From positions 8,255,922 through 8,319,921 of the forward strand of contig NZ_CP048289.1 in assembly GCF_014084105.1 (NCBI RefSeq): a DNA stretch of 64,000 nt, read 5' to 3'. Under the pieces are notes generated by a model, which saw only the letters and a program-made list of their open reading frames with translations, did no database searches and was not told the origin of the DNA. A program made the position numbers and the translations under genes. This document shows positions 32,950 to 43,779 of the stretch, one piece after another; position 1 is the first letter of the stretch, and each line of letters starts with the position of its first letter. This stretch comes from Streptacidiphilus sp. P02-A3a. GTDB lineage: Bacteria > Actinomycetota > Actinomycetes > Streptomycetales > Streptomycetaceae.

Positions 32950-34302
32950 TCAACCGGCGACGAGCGCGGCAACCACCAGCACCGATATGACTGTCAGGAG
33001 AACGCTACCCACCAACACCGCACCCAGCCAGCCGGGGGAACGCCGGGACGGCGGCCGGTGCGGTGCCGCGTGGTGCGCGACCGCGTGGTCCGCGCCCAAC
33101 CGGCCGGTCCGGTCCGCGAGTTCGGCCGACCGCCCAGAGGATCCCGGGAACGGCCCCGCGAACGGCCCGCCGCCGCCGAGGACCCGTCCGAGCAGGGCCG
33201 GGCGGCGCGGCCCCGGCAGCAGCACGGCCGGACCCGACGGCGCGCCCGGGCCCAACGGCTCCGGCGCCCGCGACAGCAGCTGCCGCACCTGTTCCTCCAC
33301 CTCGGCCAGGTCCGGACGGGCGCCCGGGTCGTCCGCCAGCAGCCGACCGACCAGCGGCGCCAGCGGGCCCAGCGGATCCGGCGCGGACGCGCCCTTGGTC
33401 AGCCGCACCGGCCCCGGCGCGGGCGATCCCGGTCCGTCCGACGGGTCCGACGGCAGCGGGTCACCGGTCAGCAGCCGGTGCAGCAGCGCGCCCAGCGCCC
33501 AGACGTCCGCCGCCGGTCCCACCGCGAGCCCCGGCGCCGGTGCCGCCTCGGCCGGGCGCGGCGCGGGACCGGGCCCGCGCTGCTCCGGGGCCCAGCGCTC
33601 GGGCACCTGGCCGACCACCACCGTCCGCGCGTCCCGGGCGCGCACCCGGGCCGGGGTCCAGGCCGAGGCCGGGACCCCGGCGCCGGGGATCTCGCTGCCG
33701 GGGCCGCCGCACAGCGCCTCCTGCGCCGCGCCGACCGCCAGCCCGCCGAGCAGCGCCGAACCGTCGTCGCAGACCACGACCGTCTCCAGGGTCACGTTGC
33801 CGTGCACCAGCCCCACCGCGTGCACCGCCCGCAGCGCCGCCGCCAGGTCGCCCGCGACCTCGGCGGCGCGGTACGGGGCGAGCGGGCCGCCCCGGTCCAG
33901 CAGCAGCTCCAGCGGCACGCCCCGGACCACCTCGCCCGCCACCCACAGGTAGCCGTCCTCGGCGAACGCCTCGAACGTCTGGACCAGCCGCGCGTGGTCC
34001 GGCACCGCCCCGGCCGCGAAGGCGGCCCGGGCCAGCGCCCGGGCCGCCGTGTCGTCGGCCTCGGGGACGGACCGCCGGTCCTGGTCGAACGGGGTGACCA
34101 GCTCCGGCAGCGGCACCGCGTCCAGCCGCACGGCCGTGCCGCTGCGGGTGTCCACCGCCGCGACCCCGGCGCCCAGCGGGCGGCCGGTGAGCTGGTAGCG
34201 CCCGGCCAGCGTCCGGCCGCCGAGGTCAGAGACGGGGACGGCGCCGGGGTCGGTGCGGGCGGCGCGCCCCGAGGAGCCGCCGTGGGATGCCGCCCTGCCC
34301 AT
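32950..34302 (-). CDS. Membrane-anchored Ser/Thr pseudokinase
   Basis: 450 aa. It follows a kinase fold (about residues 35-290) but has lost the catalytic residues: the VAVK lysine is replaced (SGTAVRLDAV), the HRDxKxxN loop reads HGNVTLET, and DFG is LGG. A Pro/Gly-rich linker leads to one C-terminal membrane segment (WLGAVLVGSVLLTVISVLVV) with almost nothing outside. It probably works as a scaffold or regulator of its two active kinase neighbours, between which it lies. The start ATG 34302 follows GGAGG. Confidence 0.85.
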   Translation of the reverse strand: MGRAASHGGSSGRAARTDPGAVPVSDLGGRTLAGRYQLTGRPLGAGVAAVDTRSGTAVRLDAVPLPELVTPFDQDRRSVPEADDTAARALARAAFAAGAVPDHARLVQTFEAFAEDGYLWVAGEVVRGVPLELLLDRGGPLAPYRAAEVAGDLAAALRAVHAVGLVHGNVTLETVVVCDDGSALLGGLAVGAAQEALCGGPGSEIPGAGVPASAWTPARVRARDARTVVVGQVPERWAPEQRGPGPAPRPAEAAPAPGLAVGPAADVWALGALLHRLLTGDPLPSDPSDGPGSPAPGPVRLTKGASAPDPLGPLAPLVGRLLADDPGARPDLAEVEEQVRQLLSRAPEPLGPGAPSGPAVLLPGPRRPALLGRVLGGGGPFAGPFPGSSGRSAELADRTGRLGADHAVAHHAAPHRPPSRRSPGWLGAVLVGSVLLTVISVLVVAALVAG

Positions 34303-34404
34303 GCCGCCTCCTCCCTCCGTGCCTCGGCCCGCCGTGGCCGCCGTCCGTCGTCCTTCCGCGCGTTCTGCCCTCCACCGGCCCGCCGGTGGCCGTCGCCGGG
34401 CCCG

Positions 34405-36126
34405 CTACCGGCTCCCCGGCTGGAAGGTGCTGTAGAAGCCCGCCAGCAGATCGCGGTTCTTGGAGCCGTCCCAGCCGGACGCGGACGCGGTCCAGTCGAT
34501 CGAGTAGCCGTCCTGGCCGTCCACCACGAACTCGCGTTCGACCGAGCGCAGCGCCTCGCCGCCGCTGCCGGTGTAACTCCAGGCCCAGTCCGCGGCGTTC
34601 CAGCTCCGGTAGGAGACCGACTGCGACTGGAGCTGCCGGTAGTGCGGGTAGCTCCCGGCGTCGCGCGACTCCTCGCTGGCCAACTCGGCCAGGGCGCTGC
34701 TGCCGGGGGTACCGGTCCAGGCCACCACCAGCGTCCCGGCGGCGCCTCGGTAGCGCCAGCGGTCGGTCGCGAGCCGGGTGATCGTCCAGCCCTTGGGGAT
34801 GTCGATGGTGCCGCCGCCGGGCACGGCCGCCCGCTCGAAACCAGCCGCCAGGCCCGGCTTCGTCTGCTGCGCCATGGCCACCCAGACCCCGCCGCCGGCC
34901 ACCAGCAGCAGCGCCAGCAGGGCCACCAGCACCCGGGCCAGCCGCCGCCGCGAGCGCGGGTCACCGGCCTGGGGGGCGGACAGCCGCGCGGCCAGCGGCT
35001 CGGACGGCCCGCCCGGCAGCGGCATCGCCTCGGTGCGGGGCCCGTCGCCGCCGTCGTAGGCGCCGCCGTCGAAACCGCCGCCGTCGTAGCCGACCGCCGG
35101 GGCGGGCTCGCGCAGGCGCTGGGTCGGCAGGTCGTAGCCAGGTCCGCCGGTGGCCGTCGGGCGCGCCCGGGGGCGCGGCTGGGGCTGAGGCTGCGGCTCG
35201 AACCGCGGCGGCTGGAGCGGCGGCTGGAGCGGCGGCTGCGCTCGGAGCGACGGCTGCGGCTGCGGCTGCGGCTGCTGGAGCTGCGGCTCCGTCTCGGCCT
35301 CGGCCAGCACCCGCAGCAGCAGCTGCCGGGTGGTCGGCTCGTCGAAGCGCTGCTCCGGGTCCTTGCGCAGCAGCCCGGCGATCACCGGGGCCAGCGAGCC
35401 GCCGTTGGCGGGCGGCACCAGTTCCTCGGTCATCACCGCCGTCAGCGTGGACAGCGCCGAGCCCTTGTCGTACGGCGGATGGCCCTCGACCATCGCGTAC
35501 ATGGTCGCCCCGAGCGACCACAGGTCGGCCGGGGCCCCGGGGACCCGGCCGCGGGCCCGCTCCGGGGAGATGTAGGAGGGCGCGCCGACCAGCATCCCGG
35601 TGGAGGTGACCGAGGGGTCGCCCTCGACCCGGGCGATGCCGAAGTCGGTGAGCACCACCCGCCCGTCGTGCCCGATCAGCACGTTGGACGGCTTGACGTC
35701 ACGGTGCAGGATGCCCGAGCGGTGCGCCTGGGCCAGCACCGCCAGCAGCTCCAGGCCGATCTCGGCGGCCCGCAGCGGCGGCAGCACGCCCTCGCTGCTG
35801 ATCACCTCGCTCAGCGAGCGGGACTCCACCAGCTCCATCACGATCCACGGCCGGTCGTCCTCCTCGACCACGTCGTAGACGGTGATCGCGGCGGTGTGCC
35901 GGACCCGGGCGATGGCCTTGGCCTCGGTCAGGGTGCGCGCGATCAGCCGACGGCGCTCGTCCTCGTCCACTCCGGCGGCGAAGCGCAGCTCCTTGACCGC
36001 GACCGGGCGGCCGAGGACTTCGTCCACGGCCCGCCAGACCGTGCCCATGCCGCCCCGGCCGAGCACCGACACCAGCCGGTATCGGTCCGCCAGCAACCTC
36101 CCCGACGCGTCCTGATTAGCGGTCAT
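34405..36126 (-). CDS. Transmembrane Ser/Thr protein kinase
   Basis: 573 aa. Intact kinase domain: GRGGMGTV, RPVAVKEL, HRDVKPSNV, LTDFGIA, SPERA. A Pro-Gln-rich linker with PQPQ repeats (about 285-330) and a Gly-Asp stretch precede one membrane segment (about 410-430) and an extracellular domain (TIDIPKGWTI to the end) similar in layout to that of the kinase at 30878. The start ATG 36126 is the first plausible one; GAGGGG lies somewhat far upstream (about 10 nt). It is upstream of the pseudokinase on the same strand. Confidence 0.92.
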   Translation of the reverse strand: MTANQDASGRLLADRYRLVSVLGRGGMGTVWRAVDEVLGRPVAVKELRFAAGVDEDERRRLIARTLTEAKAIARVRHTAAITVYDVVEEDDRPWIVMELVESRSLSEVISSEGVLPPLRAAEIGLELLAVLAQAHRSGILHRDVKPSNVLIGHDGRVVLTDFGIARVEGDPSVTSTGMLVGAPSYISPERARGRVPGAPADLWSLGATMYAMVEGHPPYDKGSALSTLTAVMTEELVPPANGGSLAPVIAGLLRKDPEQRFDEPTTRQLLLRVLAEAETEPQLQQPQPQPQPSLRAQPPLQPPLQPPRFEPQPQPQPRPRARPTATGGPGYDLPTQRLREPAPAVGYDGGGFDGGAYDGGDGPRTEAMPLPGGPSEPLAARLSAPQAGDPRSRRRLARVLVALLALLLVAGGGVWVAMAQQTKPGLAAGFERAAVPGGGTIDIPKGWTITRLATDRWRYRGAAGTLVVAWTGTPGSSALAELASEESRDAGSYPHYRQLQSQSVSYRSWNAADWAWSYTGSGGEALRSVEREFVVDGQDGYSIDWTASASGWDGSKNRDLLAGFYSTFQPGSR

Positions 36127-36173
36127 CTGGATGAGGTCCCCTCCGCGTGTGAATCTCCCGACCCCATCGTCCC

Positions 36174-37883
36174 CTACCCGAGCGGGACGATGTCCTCCGC
36201 CCCCAGTCTGGCGGCTTCGGCGGTGAGGTCGTCCGGCTGCCGCTGCGACTCCCGTTCGGCCGCGACCCGGATCCGGTACTGCTCCACCTCGCGGTCGATC
36301 CGGCGCTGGTCCCAACCGAGTTCACCGGCCATCAGCTCGGCGGCCTCGCGCATGCTGGCGGTGCCCCGGTCGAAGGTCTCGATGGAGATCCGGGTGCGCC
36401 TGGCCAGCACGTCGTCGAGGCGCTGGGCGCCCTCGCTGCGGACCGCGTGGACGACCTCGGCGCGCAGGTAGTCGTCCGCCCCGCCCAGCGGTTCGGCCAG
36501 TCCCGGCTCGGCGGCGATGAGTTCCAGCAGTTCGCCGACGAGTGAGCCGTAACGGTTCAGCAGGTGCTCGACCCGGGCCACGTGGAGTCCGCTGGTCCGG
36601 GCCAGCTCGGCGCGGCCGTTCCACAGCGCCTGGTAGCCCTCGGCCCCGGCCAGCGGCACCCGCTCGGTGCAGCTCGGCGGAACCCGCTGGTCCAGGCCGT
36701 GCACGGCCTCGTCCACGGCGTCCCGGGCCATCACCCGGTAGGTCGTGTACTTGCCCCCGGCGACCACCACCAGACCGGGCACGGAGTGCTGGACCACGTG
36801 CTCGCGGCTGAGCTTGGAGGTCGCCTCGGACTCCCCGGCCAGCAGCGGGCGCAGCCCGGCGTAGACGCCCTCGACGTCCTCCCTGGTCAACGGCACCGCC
36901 AGGACCGAGTTCAGATGGTCGAGCAGGTACTCGATGTCGGCGCCGCTGGCCGCCGGGTGGTCCTTGCCCAGAGTCCACTCGGTGTCCGTGGTGCCCACGA
37001 TCCAGTGCCTGCCCCAGGGGATGACGAACAGCACGCTCCGCTCGGTCCGCAGGATCAGCCCGGTGGCGGAGTGGATCCGGTCGCGCGGAACCACCAGGTG
37101 GATGCCCTTGGACGCGCGCACGTGGAACTGGCCGCGGGTGCCGACCAGGGCCTGCGTCTCGTCCGTCCACACGCCGGTCGCGTTGACGACCTGTCGGGCG
37201 CGTACCTCGAACTCACCTCCCAGTTCCAGATCATGCACCCGGGCACCGACAACCCGCTCCCCCTCGCGCAGGAAGCCGGTCACCCGGGCCTGGTTGGCGG
37301 CCCAGGCGCCGTAGCCGGCGGCGGTGCGGACGAGGGTGGCCACGTAGCGGGCGTCGTCCATCTGGGCGTCGTAGTACTGCACCGCGCCGACCAGGGCGTC
37401 CCGGCGCAGGCAGGGCGCCAGCCGCAGGGCCTGACGGCGGCCCAGGTGCCGGTGCAGCGGCAGCCCGCGGCCGTGCGATCCGGACACCGACATGGCGTCG
37501 TAGAGGGCCACCCCGGAGCCCACATAGGCGCGCTCCCAGCCCCGGTGCCGCAGCGGGTAGAGGAAGGACACCGGCTTGACCAGGTGCGGGGCCAGGGTCT
37601 CCAGCAGCAGGCCGCGTTCCCTCAGCGCCTCCTGGACCAGGGTGAAGTCCAGCATCTCCAGGTAGCGCAGACCGCCGTGGATCAGTTTGCTGGAGCGGCT
37701 GGAGGTGCCCGAGGCCCAGTCCCCGGCCTCCACGATGCCGGTGGACAGGCCGCGGGTGACCGCGTCCAGCGCGGTCCCGGCGCCGACCACGCCGCCGCCG
37801 ACGACCAGGATGTCGAGTTCCCGTTCGGCCATCCGGGCCAGCGACTCCGCCCGTTCGGCCGGACCCAGTTTCGTGCTTCGCAT
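36174..37883 (-). CDS. glpD: Aerobic glycerol-3-phosphate dehydrogenase
   Basis: 569 aa. FAD-binding DILVVGGGVVGAGTALDAVTRGL (about 27-49, quoted in part), GTSSRSSKLIHGGLRYLE, the substrate-site Arg-containing GLRPLLAGE and the C-terminal GKYTTYRVMA are GlpD signatures, and a DAO_C helical domain ends the protein. It oxidises sn-glycerol-3-phosphate to dihydroxyacetone phosphate at the membrane and passes electrons to the quinone pool. The start ATG 37883 follows GGAGG. Confidence 0.95.
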   Translation of the reverse strand: MRSTKLGPAERAESLARMAERELDILVVGGGVVGAGTALDAVTRGLSTGIVEAGDWASGTSSRSSKLIHGGLRYLEMLDFTLVQEALRERGLLLETLAPHLVKPVSFLYPLRHRGWERAYVGSGVALYDAMSVSGSHGRGLPLHRHLGRRQALRLAPCLRRDALVGAVQYYDAQMDDARYVATLVRTAAGYGAWAANQARVTGFLREGERVVGARVHDLELGGEFEVRARQVVNATGVWTDETQALVGTRGQFHVRASKGIHLVVPRDRIHSATGLILRTERSVLFVIPWGRHWIVGTTDTEWTLGKDHPAASGADIEYLLDHLNSVLAVPLTREDVEGVYAGLRPLLAGESEATSKLSREHVVQHSVPGLVVVAGGKYTTYRVMARDAVDEAVHGLDQRVPPSCTERVPLAGAEGYQALWNGRAELARTSGLHVARVEHLLNRYGSLVGELLELIAAEPGLAEPLGGADDYLRAEVVHAVRSEGAQRLDDVLARRTRISIETFDRGTASMREAAELMAGELGWDQRRIDREVEQYRIRVAAERESQRQPDDLTAEAARLGAEDIVPLG

Positions 37884-38076
37884 GGCTGCCTCCGCAGTAC
37901 GCACTCCCCGGCTCGGGCGCACCGGACGCCCGGTCAACTGGCCACCGATCACCAGCCTGCCGGGTATCTGCCCAAACCGGCGGACCGCAGTCACGTCCCA
38001 GCCGCACCAGCTGAATCGAACCCCCGAACTCACTGGGAACACCCGTTGCCACCTGCTAGCCTGCCGCCGACTCGCC

Positions 38077-38542
38077 GTGCCCCGCCCGCGCTCCGGGCCA
38101 CCCGCCCCGGCCCACGCCGCCGCGCCCGCGCCCGCGCCCGGTTTCGGGCCGCCGACCGACCAGCCGGGCCAGCCCTTCCAGCCCGGCCCGGCCGGTTTCG
38201 CCGGGGCCTACGGGATGACCCAGCCGGTCCCGGAGCACAACCGTCCGGGCCTGGGCATCGTGGCGGCGGTGGGCGCGATGATCGTCTCGGCGCTGCTGTA
38301 CGGCGCGGTGATCGACCTCACCAAGCACGAGATCGGCTATCTGGCGCTGGCCATCGGCCTGGTGATCGGCCTGGCCCTGGGCAGACACCATCTTCGGCAA
38401 CCTGAACATGATGTTCAGCACCTGGAAGGACAGCCTGGACGCGATGTCGCTGTTCTTCTTCGTGATCGGCGGCCTGGAGGCGTTCGTCTTCACCCGCCGC
38501 TTCAGCGGGGCGCAGCTGCCGAACCGGGGCCGCCGCCGCTGA
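38077..38542 (+). pseudogene. Broken membrane-protein gene (internal deletion plus frameshift)
   Basis: Frame 1 from GTG 38077 encodes a Pro-rich N-terminus, then MTQPVPEHNRPGLGIVAAVG and two membrane helices up to LALGR (38382). From 38384 the natural continuation is in the +1-shifted frame: DTIFGNLNMMFSTWKDSLDA, a further hydrophobic helix (LFFFVIGGLEAFVF), stop at 38540-38542. In intact actinomycete relatives a longer hydrophobic middle part is expected between these halves, so a deletion with frame change is likely. Reading frame 1 straight through gives Arg-rich nonsense running into guaB3. A sequencing error would explain the shift but not the missing middle. Confidence 0.65.
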
Positions 38543-38559
38543 GCGCCCCGGACAGCCGT

Positions 38560-38581
38560 GAGGCCCCCGCGCGGGGGCCTC
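38560..38581. terminator. Bidirectional 9-bp stem terminator
   Basis: GAGGCCCCC (38560-38568) pairs with GGGGGCCTC (38573-38581) around GCGC, between the broken gene and the converging guaB3 gene. Confidence 0.75.
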
Positions 38582-38594
38582 CGGCCAGCTGCCG

Positions 38595-39713
38595 CTACTT
38601 GCTGCGGGAGACGGTGACCTCGACCCGCTGGAACTCCTTGAGCTCGGAGTAGCCGGTGGTGGCCATCGCCCGGCGCAGCGCGCCGAACAGGTTCATGGTG
38701 CCGTCGGGGGTGTGCGAGGGGCCGGAGAGGATCTCCTCGGTGGTACCGACCGTGCCCAGGTCCACCCGCTTGCCGCGCGGCAGCTCCTCGTGCACGGCCT
38801 CCATGCCCCAGTGGAAGCCCCGGCCCGGCGCGTCGTTGGCGCGGGCCAGCGCGGCGCCGATCATCACCGCGTCCGCGCCGCAGGCGACGGCCTTGGCCAG
38901 GTCGCCGCTGTAGCCGACGCCGCCGTCCGCGATCACGTGGACGTACCGGCCGCCGGACTCGTCCATGTAGTCGCGCCGGGCGGCGGCCACGTCCGCGACC
39001 GCGGTCGCCATCGGCACCTGGATGCCCAGCACGGTGCGGGTGGTGTGCGCCGCGCCGCCGCCGAAGCCGACCAGGACGCCGGCCGCGCCGGTGCGCATCA
39101 GGTGCAGCGCCGCCGTGTAGGTGGCGCAGCCGCCGACGATCACCGGGACGTCGAGCTCGTAGATGAACTGCTTGAGGTTCAGCGGCTCGGCCGCGCCGGA
39201 GACGTGCTCGGCGGAGACCGTGGTGCCCCGGATCACGAAGATGTCGACGCCCGCGTCCACCACGACCTTGGAGAACTCGGCGGTGCGCTGCGGCGACAGC
39301 GCGGCGGCGGTGACCACCCCGGAGTCGCGGATCTCCTTCAGCCGTCGGCCGATCAGCTCGGCCTTGATCGGCTCCCGGTAGATCTCCTGCAGCCGCCGGG
39401 TGGCCAGCGCCTCGTCCTTGACCTCGGTGATCTCCTGGAGCAGCGGGCGCGGGTCCTCGTAGCGGGTCCACAGGCCTTCCAGGTTGAGCACGCCGAGGCC
39501 GCCCATCCGGCCGAAGGCGATGGCCTGCTCCGGCGAGACCACGCTGTCCATGGGTGCGGCCAGGAACGGCAGCTCGAAGCGGTAGGCGTCGATCTGCCAG
39601 GCGATCGAGACCTCCTTCGGGTCCCGGGTCCGGCGGCTCGGTACGACGGCGATGTCGTCGAAGGCGTACGCCTGTCGGCCCCGCTTGCCCCGCCCGATCT
39701 CGATCTCGGTCAC
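38595..39713 (-). CDS. guaB3: GuaB3 family IMP dehydrogenase-related protein
   Basis: 372 aa TIM barrel of the IMPDH/GMPR superfamily without CBS domains: FLAAPMDSVVSPEQAIAFG, VIVGGCATYTAALHL, and ADGGVGYSGDLAKAVACGADAVMIG. The loop that carries the catalytic Cys in IMPDH (ICTTR) reads GGGAAHTTR here, so that Cys is absent and a normal IMPDH or GMP reductase mechanism is doubtful. It lies 97 bp downstream of guaB on the same strand, a conserved actinobacterial arrangement. The function is unresolved. Confidence 0.9.
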   Translation of the reverse strand: MTEIEIGRGKRGRQAYAFDDIAVVPSRRTRDPKEVSIAWQIDAYRFELPFLAAPMDSVVSPEQAIAFGRMGGLGVLNLEGLWTRYEDPRPLLQEITEVKDEALATRRLQEIYREPIKAELIGRRLKEIRDSGVVTAAALSPQRTAEFSKVVVDAGVDIFVIRGTTVSAEHVSGAAEPLNLKQFIYELDVPVIVGGCATYTAALHLMRTGAAGVLVGFGGGAAHTTRTVLGIQVPMATAVADVAAARRDYMDESGGRYVHVIADGGVGYSGDLAKAVACGADAVMIGAALARANDAPGRGFHWGMEAVHEELPRGKRVDLGTVGTTEEILSGPSHTPDGTMNLFGALRRAMATTGYSELKEFQRVEVTVSRSK

Positions 39714-39810
39714 GTCCCAGCCCTTCGTTCAACCTGCTACTGCCGTGCACCAGTATCCCGCACACGGCGAAGGGGGCCGCCGCAGCGACCCCCATCGCCC
39801 CGACGGCGGA

Positions 39811-41439
<1,629 letters not shown>

Positions 41440-41510
41440 CTACCGGTAGCGGGATGCTCTCCCTCCGGGCCGCGCACCGGCCCCGGCGGGGCCGGGCCCG
41501 GACGCCGGGA

Positions 41511-42149
41511 TCAGGCGGAGAGGTCCTCGTGGGCGCCCCCGGCGAGGGCGCGGAGCCGGCTCAGCGCGCGGTGCTGGGCGACCCGGACGGCTCCGGCGGA
41601 CATGCCGAGCACCTCACCGGTCTCCTCGGCGGTCAGCCCGGCCGCGATCCGCAGCAGCACCAGCTCGCGCTGGCGGGCGGGCAGGCAGGCCAGCAGTTCC
41701 CTGGCCCAGGCCGCGTCGCTGCTGAGCAGCGCGCGCTCCTCCGGGCCGAGGGCCTCGTCGGGCTTCTCCGGCAGCTCCTCGGCGAGCGAGAGCGGCTGCC
41801 CGGGGCCGCGCATCGCGGCCCGCTGCAGGTCGGCGATCTTGTGGGCGGCGATGCTGAAGACGAACGCCTCGAACGGGCGGCCCTCGTCGCGGTAGCGCGG
41901 CAGCGCGCAGAGCACCGCCAGGCAGACCTCCTGCGCGACGTCGTCCACATGGTGCCGGGCCCCGCCCGGCAACCGGACCAGCTTGGCCCGGCAGTAGCGC
42001 AGCACCAGCGGGTGGACCTGCGCCAACAGCGCGTCCGTCGCCTCGGGGTCACCGCCGACGGCGCGGACCACCAGAGCCCCGATGGGCACGGGCAACCCAC
42101 CGGAAGGCTGTCCGCGGCCGGGGGCCGCGGTCACATCGTCGTCGCGCAC
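41511..42149 (-). CDS. shbA: ECF/SigH-type sigma factor ShbA
   Basis: 212 aa from GTG 42149. Sigma region 2 ([43 protein letters not shown], quoted in pieces) and region 4 ([41 protein letters not shown]) are clear. The position between guaB and bldM is that of ShbA, which in Streptomyces griseus drives transcription of the principal sigma gene hrdB. The start is uncertain: a GTG at 42224 gives a 25-residue longer form, while 42149 has a GGAG very close. Confidence 0.88.
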   Translation of the reverse strand: MRDDDVTAAPGRGQPSGGLPVPIGALVVRAVGGDPEATDALLAQVHPLVLRYCRAKLVRLPGGARHHVDDVAQEVCLAVLCALPRYRDEGRPFEAFVFSIAAHKIADLQRAAMRGPGQPLSLAEELPEKPDEALGPEERALLSSDAAWARELLACLPARQRELVLLRIAAGLTAEETGEVLGMSAGAVRVAQHRALSRLRALAGGAHEDLSA

Positions 42150-42366
42150 TGCTCCATGGTGCCTGGTCACATCGGGAAACGCGGCACCGCACCCCGACTT
42201 GTGCATCGGAACGTTATGCGCCACGGCTGCCCACCCCCGTCAGCAACTCCCGGAGAGACCTCATACCCCCATGGTGCGTCCTCGACGAGGAAGCGGGCCA
42301 TGCCCGCTTCCCCTCCACGAGGACGCTCCGCCCGTACGGCTGCGCCCGCGTCCGGAAACCGGCAGG

Positions 42367-42978
42367 TCAGCGGACGAGACCCCAGCGGAAACCGAGCGCG
42401 ACCGCGTGCGCGCGGTCGGAGGCGCCGAGCTTCTTGAAGAGACGTCGCGCGTGGGTCTTCACGGTGTCCTCGGAGAGGAACAGTTCACGCCCGATCTCGG
42501 CGTTGCTACGGCCGTGGCTCATGCCTTCGAGCACCTGGATCTCACGGGCCGTCAGCGTCGGCGCGGCGCCCATCTCGGCGCAGCGGAGCCGACGCGGGGC
42601 GAGCCGCCAGGTCGGGTCGGCCAGGGCCTGGGTGACGGTGGCCCGCAGCTCCGCCCGGGAGGCGTCCTTGTGCAGGTAGCCGCGGGCACCGGCGGCCACC
42701 GCGAGCGCCACCCCGTCCAGGTCCTCGGCGACGGTGAGCATGATGATGCGGGCGCCCGGATCGGCGGACAGCAGCCGCCGCACGGTTTCGACGCCGCCGA
42801 GGCCGGGCATCCGCACGTCCATCAGCACCAGGTCGGACCGGTCGGCCACCCAGCGGCGAAGCACCTCCTCACCGTTGGTCGCCGTGGTCACCCGGTCGAC
42901 GCCGGGAACGGTCGCCACCGCGCGGCGCAGCGCCTCGCGGGCAAGCGGTGAATCATCACAGACGAGGACGGAAGTCAT
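42367..42978 (-). CDS. bldM: Developmental response regulator BldM
   Basis: 203 aa, almost identical in kind to Streptomyces BldM: atypical receiver with D54 in LVLMDVRMPG, and LuxR helix-turn-helix LTAREIQVLEGMSHGRSNAEIG and DTVKTHARRLFKKLG. BldM controls aerial hyphae and sporulation genes alone or with WhiI. The start ATG 42978 follows GGAGGA. A sigma-BldN-type promoter lies 120-150 bp upstream. It is divergent from whiD. Confidence 0.96.
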   Translation of the reverse strand: MTSVLVCDDSPLAREALRRAVATVPGVDRVTTATNGEEVLRRWVADRSDLVLMDVRMPGLGGVETVRRLLSADPGARIIMLTVAEDLDGVALAVAAGARGYLHKDASRAELRATVTQALADPTWRLAPRRLRCAEMGAAPTLTAREIQVLEGMSHGRSNAEIGRELFLSEDTVKTHARRLFKKLGASDRAHAVALGFRWGLVR

Positions 42979-43384
42979 GACCGTCCTCCGCAGCTGATCC
43001 GCGTCACGTTGAGCCTCCTGGCTGGTACGAATCGTCACCCGCGATCACGACGGCTGAAGTCTTCCCCGACTCCAGCGCTGTTGACCGCTCTCAGCACTCC
43101 CAACGACCGTCACTCGAATGAGTTACGGGGTCGGCCGCCGCCTTCAGCACTCTACGTGGTCGTCCCGCTACAGATCAGCAGCCACGGCGTGCAGTCGGGG
43201 GTACGTGCGCGGCTCGCGCGCGTCCGGCGCGCCCCACCGCGATGGACCCGGGCGGCGCAACCCGGCGGTAACCCCGCCGACTGGAGGGATTTACGTGCCT
43301 TTTGTCCCTTTCGCTCTCTTTTTGGGGTTATATGACTTGTATCCACCGCTGACCGTCGCACCTGAACCCACGAGGGAATGAGCA
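42979..43384. other. 406-bp divergent bldM-whiD regulatory region
   Basis: No gene is seen. The bldM half carries the BldN-type promoter at 43100-43127. The whiD half holds an unusually AT-rich stretch (about 43288-43340) with T-runs and TTATATG (43326-43332), probably the whiD -10 region. Confidence 0.7.
43100..43127 (-). promoter_or_regulatory. Sigma-BldN-type promoter of bldM
   Basis: On the minus strand CGTAAC (43127-43122), a 16-nt spacer and CGTTGG (43105-43100) match the known sigma-BldN consensus CGTAAC-N16-CGTTGA at 11 of 12 bases. In streptomycetes bldM is the classical BldN target. Confidence 0.8.
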
Positions 43385-43702
43385 ATGGCAGACTTCTCCC
43401 GACTCCCCGGCCCGAACGCGGATCTCTGGGACTGGCAACTGGCCGCCGCCTGCCGCGGCGTGGACAGCTCGCTGTTCTTCCACCCCGAGGGCGAGCGCGG
43501 CGCGGCCCGCAGCTCGCGAGAGCAGTCCGCCAAGGAGGTGTGCACCCGCTGCCCGGTGCGCGCCCAGTGCGCGACGCACGCGCTGACCGTTCGCGAGCCG
43601 TACGGAGTGTGGGGCGGCCTCACCGAGGACGAGCGCGAGGAGCTGCTCGGCCGCGCCCGCCAGCGTCCACTGGACCCGTCGTCCACCCTGATCAGCAACT
43701 GA
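43385..43702 (+). CDS. whiD: WhiB-like iron-sulfur protein WhiD
   Basis: 105 aa. Cluster ligands C23, C53, C56 and C62 (C-x29-C-x2-C-x5-C) and the GVWGG turn (YGVWGGLTEDEREEL) define a Wbl protein binding a [4Fe-4S] cluster and sigma region 4. Its place next to bldM is that of whiD, needed for spore maturation. The Shine-Dalgarno GAGGGAA is upstream of ATG 43385. Confidence 0.93.
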   Translation: MADFSRLPGPNADLWDWQLAAACRGVDSSLFFHPEGERGAARSSREQSAKEVCTRCPVRAQCATHALTVREPYGVWGGLTEDEREELLGRARQRPLDPSSTLISN

Positions 43703-43704
43703 GG

Positions 43705-43758
43705 ACGCCCCGGGGTGGGGGCTGCCGCCCGGCGGAAAACTCCCCCATGCCCGGGCGT
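43705..43758 (+). terminator. Imperfect long hairpin after whiD
   Basis: 43705-43721 pairs imperfectly with 43742-43758 (ACGCCC / GGGCGT outer and GGGGG / CCCCC inner), starting 3 bp past the whiD stop. Confidence 0.5.
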
Positions 43759-43779
43759 GTCGCGCACTAGGCTCCCCTC

